DNA of 42,353 nucleotides from Calditrichota bacterium (GTDB lineage: Bacteria > Electryoneota > AABM5-125-24 > Hatepunaeales > Hatepunaeaceae): positions 1 to 42,353 of the forward strand of contig VGIQ01000009.1 of the NCBI GenBank assembly GCA_016867835.1, in the 5' to 3' direction. Position numbers and translations under genes: made by a program. This document shows, in pieces, positions 37,901-42,353 of the stretch. Under the pieces are notes generated by a model. That model did no database searches, was not told where the DNA came from, and saw only the letters and a list, made by a program, of their open reading frames with translations. The first letter of the stretch is position 1. The number at the start of each line of letters is the position of its first letter.

Positions 37901-38645
37901 GGCTTGGAATTATGAAGTGCCGGATGGCTATAATCTGTTTCTCTATGTTCGTCCGGCAATCGGTGGAATCCAACTCTACGCAATGCATCCCAATAGCGGC
38001 GCACTGAGGCTGATTGGCAGCCTTCCAATCGAAGTCGGCGACACGCCCATCGAGGGCTTGGAACTGACGACCGACTACGCACCGCCCTACGGCTTGACAT
38101 TGCTCGGAGCCGTCGCCAATGAGGACTTGCGCCGGATCCAGACCTGGCACCTCGATTATCGCCGTTACTGGGCTCGCGTATCGCCGTCGCAGGGGAGTGT
38201 CCCATCCGGGGCTTCCGCCGATGTGAGCATCATTCTCGATGCGATTCGCCAGCGTCAAGGGTATGAACTGACCGGCGAGTTGATCCTTGCCAATGACGGC
38301 GTAGAGCCCGTCGTTAGGGTTCCGGTGCGGATGAACGTCGGGCCGGAGTCTATTGAAGATGACCTGGATAGTGGGATACCGAACGCATTCCGGTTGGCAA
38401 GCGTCCATCCCAATCCTTTCAATGCCCGACTCACGGTGGTAGTCGAACTACCCCATGCCGGACAACTAAGGGTCGGCCTCTTTGACCTCACCGGTCGAAG
38501 TGTCGGATCCGCTTTCGAGTCAAGAGTAGGACCCGGACAACAGACCTTCGCTATCAACGGTGGAGGACTGGCAAGTGGCGTCTATATCTTGGGTGTAGAG
38601 TTTGGCAGCCGGCGTGCGACACAGAAGGTCGTGTTGCTGCGTTAA
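34959..38645 (+). CDS. Gingipain-type (C25) secreted cysteine protease
   Basis: This 1228-residue exported protein starts with a signal peptide (about 1-29) and a long propeptide-like region. The C25 catalytic domain spans roughly 250-620, with catalytic H472 in IVNYRGHG and C510 in ILILSACYNNN. A carboxypeptidase-regulatory-like beta domain follows at about 705-775 (GRVVAARDNRPVAGA), then a BACON/Ig-like stretch and a propeller-like region (about 840-1065). The last 80 residues (NPFNARLTVVVEL through LASGVYILGVEF to TQKVVLLR) look like a type IX secretion sorting domain. AGAGGA lies before the ATG. Extracellular proteolysis is the likely role. A strong terminator follows the stop. Confidence 0.93.
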   Translation: MFHINDILNARRVALTLLFSAFVAMPLHAADWFALGSGGSSRAPDWNLLEESSGHLVVEVTHNGFYLERMSTSEGAFERISYTGRPPASRAALGSPELTAVTTMIRLPEGMTGRAEIVSAEWEEAGNHRIYPLQLPRRDGEPAPNFAYDPKVYASSEQLPSESVHLTQPQGWMGVPVASLGVVPLRYRPLDGALQVARRMVIRIEFEAANLPPLVRPRRLEPVMQKSLEAALVNPPSPDVRPLESDENEPVRTLVLVRESALETVMPLIDYYRNSGLRPEIWLIEGVPQPTTIKNRIRAMYEEGLLYVLFVGDAYPTNAQRIPQILWDQDDPGPQQGYSDAFSDSWYICLDPAVDGYDDHLPDLAIGRIPYDRDQWAQLSIQIAKSVEYRQWAFPQRDGGEWLDRSLLIAHKELYEEVYTYISCKEWIEGFNYRLDPPEFITAYGTSQQATNAFLRNTINGDGYGIVNYRGHGLATTWGDWNVNFEEWTTGSCTLLNNRNRPFILILSACYNNNLVRHNGTSMGEAFQRRPGGSVAVHGSTESTFTDGNTFFDETVFTAWFHHGIFDIGYAGNFAATQMVQEFDQHRFTMIGRFNLRSYTWLGDPALEYRHGRPREMVLEVSEIVPVGTESIEARVTAAGQGVEAVRVTARTIDDVSYVVSSTSQDGRVLLRFDPPLEGPAELIVAAVNRNDIPVIDTILIADGLGVVEGRVVAARDNRPVAGATATLSRFALRAVTDANGRYRMEGIPAGNYSLTATAPRWLPLSSEVEVVEEESRTVDFSMRYSELVIDRQAANGNVPAQSSIVLPMRITNRGDGPLGWTSSLNVPGDLAPLTRTEEFYFSLDVDDSRLHGAAMAGEHFYVAGGNNNADPNYIYVFDREGRYVRRFEQPQGAAGLGLRDLAWDGIYLYGVSQNTIYQMRTDGELIRSFASPFPGNFGIAVAGDGTIFVSDNNVQTRVSHLDRNGNEIVRFNTGLTVKGLAWNYEVPDGYNLFLYVRPAIGGIQLYAMHPNSGALRLIGSLPIEVGDTPIEGLELTTDYAPPYGLTLLGAVANEDLRRIQTWHLDYRRYWARVSPSQGSVPSGASADVSIILDAIRQRQGYELTGELILANDGVEPVVRVPVRMNVGPESIEDDLDSGIPNAFRLASVHPNPFNARLTVVVELPHAGQLRVGLFDLTGRSVGSAFESRVGPGQQTFAINGGGLASGVYILGVEFGSRRATQKVVLLR

Positions 38646-38666
38646 ACCGGCTTCAGCGAGACGAAT

Positions 38667-38704
38667 ACGGGGCTTCCTTCGGTACGGAAGCCCCGTTTCA
38701 GTTT
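38667..38704 (+). terminator. Intrinsic terminator after the C25 protease gene
   Basis: ACGGGGCTTCC (38667-38677) and GGAAGCCCCGT (38686-38696) form a perfect 11-pair stem with an eight-base loop, followed by TTTCAGTTTT. It stands between convergent genes and could act on both strands, but the T-rich tail favours the plus strand. Its distal edge abuts the lpxB stop codon. Confidence 0.85.
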
Positions 38705-39810
38705 TGTGAAGTTATCATTTGAGTGGCGATTCGGGCAGTGCGCAGCGCTGCTCCCGGTTGACCGAGCACTTCGCGGACGCGTTGGTATCCGGCAGCGATG
38801 CGGGTGCGAGTGGCGGCGTCGTTAATCAGTTGTTCCAAGATCCCGGCAAGACGCTTTGGGGTAAAATCGTGCTGGATCAGTTCGGTTACGATTCCGCCGC
38901 TGCCGATGATGTTGACGAGCGAAATCTGCTTCAGTTCGACGACCCGGCGGGCGATCAGGTAGTTGAGCGGCGACGTCCGATAGACGACGGCCTGCGGTGT
39001 TCCATAAATAGCCGCTTCGAGAGTCGCTGTTCCGGAACAGACCGCCGCCGCTGTCGCCTGGCGGAGGAGGGCACGACTATCGGCTGTAATTTCGATACCG
39101 CTGTTGCTTGCGGCTGCAAAGAGCGCAGCAGGCAGACCGGGTGCGGCAGCCAGCGCAACTCTCATGTCCGGCAGGCTCTTACGCAAGATTCTCACCGCTT
39201 CGATCATCGCCGGCAGGTTGCGCTTAAGGACGCCGGCGCGGCTGCCGGGCAGAAGTGCGAGCAGCGGCACTCCCCCTACCTCCCTTCGAGGCACATCAGA
39301 AAGTTCGTCGAGCAGCGGATGCCCGACGAAATCAGCAGCAAGCCCCCGCGACCGAAAATACTCCTCCTCAAAGGCAAGCACGACTGCCATTCGATCGATT
39401 GTCCGGCGCATTCTCTCTACTCGGCCCGGTCTCCAAGCCCAGACCTGCGGCGCGATATAATAGAGCACCTTGGGCGGATACGGAAGTAGCCGGAGCGCTT
39501 CGGCAAGATTGAGGTTGAAGCCGGGATAATCGACAAGCAGAACCAGTGCCGGGCGATTATCCCGTGCCCTGGCGATGAAATCCTTCCTCAGTCGAGCCAG
39601 GCGGGGCAGAAGTGCAGGCAGTCCGCTGAAGCCCATCACTGCCAGATCCTCAATTGTGGCCAGCAGTTCTACTCCGGCTTCCCGCATTTGGACGCCACCT
39701 GCGCCATAGAAGTGAAGTCCGGGAAGGGTCTGCTGCAAGGCTCTAATGACTGGAGCGGCGTGGAGATCGCCAGAAGCCTCACCCGCCACGACCAGAACTT
39801 CACCATCCAA
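38698..39810 (-). CDS. lpxB: Lipid-A-disaccharide synthase
   Basis: LpxB joins UDP-2,3-diacylglucosamine to lipid X to make the lipid A disaccharide. Family landmarks are VVAGEASGDLHAA at the N-terminus, HFYGAGGVQMREAGVELL, VLLVDYPGFNLNLA, YYIAPQVWAWRPGRV and DFVGHPLLDEL, with the GT-B C-terminal half intact. The length of 370 residues is normal. The start appears to be TTG 39810 with no clear SD, 13 bases after the methyltransferase gene, so reinitiation is likely. Its presence shows a lipid A-type outer membrane. Confidence 0.95.
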   Translation of the reverse strand: MDGEVLVVAGEASGDLHAAPVIRALQQTLPGLHFYGAGGVQMREAGVELLATIEDLAVMGFSGLPALLPRLARLRKDFIARARDNRPALVLLVDYPGFNLNLAEALRLLPYPPKVLYYIAPQVWAWRPGRVERMRRTIDRMAVVLAFEEEYFRSRGLAADFVGHPLLDELSDVPRREVGGVPLLALLPGSRAGVLKRNLPAMIEAVRILRKSLPDMRVALAAAPGLPAALFAAASNSGIEITADSRALLRQATAAAVCSGTATLEAAIYGTPQAVVYRTSPLNYLIARRVVELKQISLVNIIGSGGIVTELIQHDFTPKRLAGILEQLINDAATRTRIAAGYQRVREVLGQPGAALRTARIATQMITSQN

Positions 39811-39823
39811 TATGCGATACCAT

Positions 39824-40399
39824 TTATGGAGAAGGCAGGTAATTCATTCGCACTGCGAGCAGAAGCCACGAAAGGCCAAGCCCGAGCAGAGTTGAACGTT
39901 CTTCGATGAGTGCATCCCATAGCGAGAAGCGAGCCTGGGCATTCGATTCTGCCTTAAGACGTGGAAGAAACCGCGGAACTTCACGGCAGTAGGAGTCGTA
40001 TTCGGCGCCAAAGATACGCCGGAGGATCGACTCCTCAAGCGATATGATTAGAGCATATTGCAGGGTGAAGAAGAGCGCCACTCCGATGGCAAGATGAGGA
40101 AAAAAGGCTCCCGAGCCTATCGTGAAGCCGGTATAAAGCAGCAGGTTGGCGAGGTATAGCGGATTGCGCAGCCGGGAATAGGGACCTGTCCGGGCGAGGA
40201 ACGGCGCACCGACGTTGCGGGTGCGGGTCGCGCCTCCGGCATGCCTGATCGCCCAGATGCGCAGCAACTCCCCCGGGAGCGCGATAGCCAGCCCGGCAAT
40301 AATGCGAACAAGTGCATAGTCCGCCCAGATCAGCGCTGCGAGCAGGAAGGGAACCGGCGTCCAGCCACGCAGCCGAAATACAAGGTCGCGCAGGTTCAC
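39824..40399 (-). CDS. Isoprenylcysteine methyltransferase-like membrane protein
   Basis: The protein has several membrane segments and the C-terminal signature of the ICMT/phospholipid methyltransferase superfamily: GPYSRLRNPLYLANLLLY and EESILRRIFGAEYDSYCREV with PRFLPR. These residues bind S-adenosylmethionine in homologues. The GTG at 40399 with AAGG upstream gives 191 residues; the ORF open to 40483 would overlap the upstream gene by 71 bases. It lies between a GnnA-like oxidoreductase and lpxB, so a lipid substrate is plausible but not established. Confidence 0.85.
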   Translation of the reverse strand: MNLRDLVFRLRGWTPVPFLLAALIWADYALVRIIAGLAIALPGELLRIWAIRHAGGATRTRNVGAPFLARTGPYSRLRNPLYLANLLLYTGFTIGSGAFFPHLAIGVALFFTLQYALIISLEESILRRIFGAEYDSYCREVPRFLPRLKAESNAQARFSLWDALIEERSTLLGLGLSWLLLAVRMNYLPSP

Positions 40400-40412
40400 G
40401 GGTGCTGCGCCT

Positions 40413-41417
40413 TCATCCGGAGACGGATGTGCTCGCCAGGGACGGGACGGCGGCTTCGATCTCCGCCACGACGGCTTCGGCAAGTTGCAGTGCAGCGAGT
40501 CCCTCGGCGCCGCTGACGACCGGTGATAGTCCTTCCTCGACGGTGCGCTGAAATGCCGTTAATTCAAGTCGCATGGCATCATCCTCCGGCGCATCGGGAA
40601 TTTGACGCCAGACCCGTCGCCTAAGTCCTCTTAACTCCATTTCTCCAAGTGGTATGGCACCCTCAGGGATTCCTTGAGTCCCGTCATCGACGCCGATCAC
40701 TTCGCAAGCGCCCTTGCCGAGGTCGAGCGATATGTATTCACTCGCGCCGAAGAGGCGCATCTTGCGCATACGCTTCAGCGATATGCGACTGGCGGTTACA
40801 TTGGCGACCAGCCCCGACGGGAAGGTGAGGCGGGCATTCGCGATGTCGATGGTGGAGGTAATAACCCCTACGCCGCTCGCTTCAATGCGGGAGGGTCGCT
40901 CGCCGGCAAAGTAGAGGATGAGGTCGAGGTCATGGATCATTAGATCGTGCACCACGGCGACATCGACACCGCGAGGATTCCATTCGGCGAGCCGGTGCGC
41001 TTCTATGAAGCGCGGTCTGAGTGCCCGACCTCCCAGGCTGCGCACCGCCCGGTTGAACCGCTCGATTTGACCGACCTGTATCGGAACGCCAGCCTTCAGC
41101 GCGGCTGTGACAAGCCGCTCCCCTTCTTCGGTCGTCGCACAGATCGGCTTCTCAATGAAGAGCGGCCTACCCGCAGCGACGACCTTCATCCCGATATCGA
41201 AGTGAGAAGTCGTAGGCGACGCTACGAGCACGGCATCGGCATAATGGATTGCCTCTTCGAGTGATGATGCAATAGGTAGCCGATACTCATTTACGACCCG
41301 CGAGCATGCTGCATCGTCGGGATCGAAGACCGCGACGACTTCGACCCCCTTCATTTGGGCGAGATGCTTTAGATGCCGGCTGCCAAGATAGCCGGCGCCA
41401 ATCAGCGATATCCTAAT
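40413..41417 (-). CDS. Gfo/Idh/MocA oxidoreductase, GnnA-like
   Basis: NAD(P)-dependent oxidoreductases of this family oxidise sugar carbons. The stretch from FIEAHRLAEWNPRG through VVHDLMIHDLDLIL to NVTASRISLKRMRKM matches, from memory, the oxidoreductase found beside lpxA/lpxB in many diderms. In some species (GnnA) that enzyme makes the 3-keto intermediate for 2,3-diamino lipid A. EKP at 89-91 is the catalytic lysine motif. The first ATG (41354) would remove the Rossmann loop. The frame is open upstream and encodes RISLIGAGYLGSRHL (GxGxxG at 7-12), with a TAG six bases before an ATT at 41417. That ATT is taken as the start (CTG 41405 is an alternative), giving 334 residues. No GnnB aminotransferase is nearby. 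Confidence 0.88.
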   Translation of the reverse strand: MRISLIGAGYLGSRHLKHLAQMKGVEVVAVFDPDDAACSRVVNEYRLPIASSLEEAIHYADAVLVASPTTSHFDIGMKVVAAGRPLFIEKPICATTEEGERLVTAALKAGVPIQVGQIERFNRAVRSLGGRALRPRFIEAHRLAEWNPRGVDVAVVHDLMIHDLDLILYFAGERPSRIEASGVGVITSTIDIANARLTFPSGLVANVTASRISLKRMRKMRLFGASEYISLDLGKGACEVIGVDDGTQGIPEGAIPLGEMELRGLRRRVWRQIPDAPEDDAMRLELTAFQRTVEEGLSPVVSGAEGLAALQLAEAVVAEIEAAVPSLASTSVSG

Positions 41418-41485
41418 GGTCTAACCAGGGCTATAGGTTGGAGACTATGACGGACCAGTTCCCGGTTAATATAACCACGCTGCGC

Positions 41486-41525
41486 AAAAATCGAACGGGG
41501 CAAGCCGGATAAGGCCTGCCCCGTT
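41486..41525 (-). terminator. Intrinsic terminator of the primary sigma factor gene
   Basis: AACGGGGCAAGCC (41494-41506) pairs with GGCCTGCCCCGTT (41513-41525) over 13 positions with one mismatch and a GGATAA loop. Read on the minus strand, the hairpin is followed by CGATTTTT, a T-run at 41490-41486. It lies 30 bases after the sigma gene stop. Confidence 0.85.
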
Positions 41526-41554
41526 GCAAGAGTCTCCATATTGAACATATGCCG

Positions 41555-42353
41555 TCAACTGAGATAGGCTCTTAGCGGTTTCGACCGCGAGGGATGGCTC
41601 AACTTGCGGATGGCTTTCTCCTTGATCTGGCGAACCCGCTCGCGGGTCAGTTTGAAGAGTTCGCCGATCTCTTCAAGGGTCTTCTGGTCCTTGTCGATGC
41701 CGTAATAATACTGGATTACTTCGGCTTCGCGGGGGGTGAGCGTCTTCAGAGCCCGGCGCACTTCGATCTTCTGGGATTCGACCATCAGATGCGCGTCGGG
41801 CGGGGGCTGCATCTCATTATGGATGATGTCGAGCAGGCGATTGTCTTCGCCCTGGCTGAACGGCGCATCCATCGAGAGGTGCCGGCCGGCCATTTTCATC
41901 GTATCGGTTACTTCCCAGAGGTTCATGTTCAACTCCTCGGCGATCTCCTCTGCCGACGGCTCGCGCTCGTAGGACTGCTCGAGGGTGCTGAATACCTTGC
42001 CGATCTTGTTGAGCGCACCTACGCGATTGAGCGGCAGGCGAACGACACGCGACTGCTCGGCCAGAGCCTGCAGGATCGACTGACGAATCCACCAGACGGC
42101 ATAGGAGATGAACTTGAATCCCCGGGTCTCGTCGAACCGTTGAGCGGCTTTGATGAGGCCAAGGTTGCCTTCGTTGATCAAGTCGCCGAGCGAGAGCCCC
42201 TGGTTCTGATAGTGCTTGGCTACCGAGACGACAAAGCGGAGATTGGCTTTCACCAGCCGGTCGTGTGCTGCGAGGCATTCGGCTTTGGTATATTTGAGCA
42301 CCCCGGTGGCAACAAACTCAGGGTCTTCGTCAGGCTTGTAGTTTATTCTCCGT
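41555..42353 (-). CDS. rpoD: Primary RNA polymerase sigma factor, 5'-partial
   Basis: Regions 2, 3 and 4 of a sigma-70 protein are present: [26 protein letters not shown] (2.1-2.2), [20 protein letters not shown] (2.3-2.4), a region 3 with [10 protein letters not shown], and region 4 with [14 protein letters not shown] and [16 protein letters not shown]. These are the highly conserved residues of primary sigma factors. The frame stays open to the window edge, so the gene starts outside the window; an in-frame GTG at 42301 is not the start. The short C-terminal portion resembles the short SigA of FCB bacteria. A terminator follows the stop. Confidence 0.95.
   Translation of the reverse strand, partial: RRINYKPDEDPEFVATGVLKYTKAECLAAHDRLVKANLRFVVSVAKHYQNQGLSLGDLINEGNLGLIKAAQRFDETRGFKFISYAVWWIRQSILQALAEQSRVVRLPLNRVGALNKIGKVFSTLEQSYEREPSAEEIAEELNMNLWEVTDTMKMAGRHLSMDAPFSQGEDNRLLDIIHNEMQPPPDAHLMVESQKIEVRRALKTLTPREAEVIQYYYGIDKDQKTLEEIGELFKLTRERVRQIKEKAIRKLSHPSRSKPLRAYLS

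Noticed and set aside
41352-41354. ATG at 41354 as the start of the GnnA-like oxidoreductase
   Set aside because: It would remove the GxGxxG nucleotide-binding loop that is encoded in frame just upstream.

Overview
The window looks like a chromosomal segment of a GC-rich diderm bacterium, most likely a member of the FCB superphylum outside the classical Bacteroidota. The evidence is indirect. SecA carries the large insertion typical of FCB SecAs. Two secreted proteases end in C-terminal domains resembling type IX secretion sorting domains. LpxB implies a lipid A outer membrane. A short primary sigma factor is present, as in FCB genomes. Most genes have clear Shine-Dalgarno sequences, which Bacteroidota largely lack. 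The one repeat cluster is of the type whose spurious translation reads HPERSEGS, common in uncultured FCB genomes. No tRNA, rRNA, CRISPR array, prophage or insertion sequence was found, and only one stretch of nearly 300 bases (20895-21191) lacks a gene.

Left part (1-11476, plus strand). A 5'-truncated conserved protein with an SCPTFY motif and a small membrane protein come first. An acyl-CoA metabolism block follows: biotin carboxylase, biotin carrier protein, a GlcF-like Fe-S protein, acyl-CoA dehydrogenase, MBL-fold hydrolase, thiolase, 3-hydroxyacyl-CoA dehydrogenase, a second acyl-CoA dehydrogenase and a branched-chain aminotransferase. Together they suggest short-chain or branched-chain acyl-CoA oxidation or synthesis. 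The carboxyltransferase, enoyl-CoA hydratase and electron-transfer flavoprotein needed to complete it are not in the window.

Middle part (11460-25919, plus strand). Housekeeping genes are tightly packed and often overlap: nusB, a metallophosphoesterase, secA, smg, topA, xerC, hpf and hprK. After a repeat-filled gap come adenine deaminase, a phosphoglucosamine mutase-like enzyme and an HDOD-GGDEF signalling protein. A perfect 10-bp inverted repeat (12 bp with flanking pairs) links the hpf stop codon to the hprK ribosome binding site and may couple their translation.

Right part (25966-42353). A rhodanese-like lipoprotein and a secreted subtilisin precede a minus-strand group: a CPBP protease, then plsC-tatD. 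Divergently from these runs an ECF sigma factor, a zinc-type anti-sigma factor and an HtrA-like lipoprotein that has lost two catalytic triad residues. A beta-propeller lipoprotein and a gingipain-type C25 protease follow. The minus strand then carries a lipid A block (GnnA-like oxidoreductase, methyltransferase, lpxB) and, at the window edge, a primary sigma factor. The observations most worth a second look are the ECF/anti-sigma/pseudo-HtrA module, the probable non-ATG starts (ATT and CTG) that restore conserved N-termini, the G10 tract inside topA, and the hpf-hprK hairpin. Most of the rest is ordinary housekeeping sequence.
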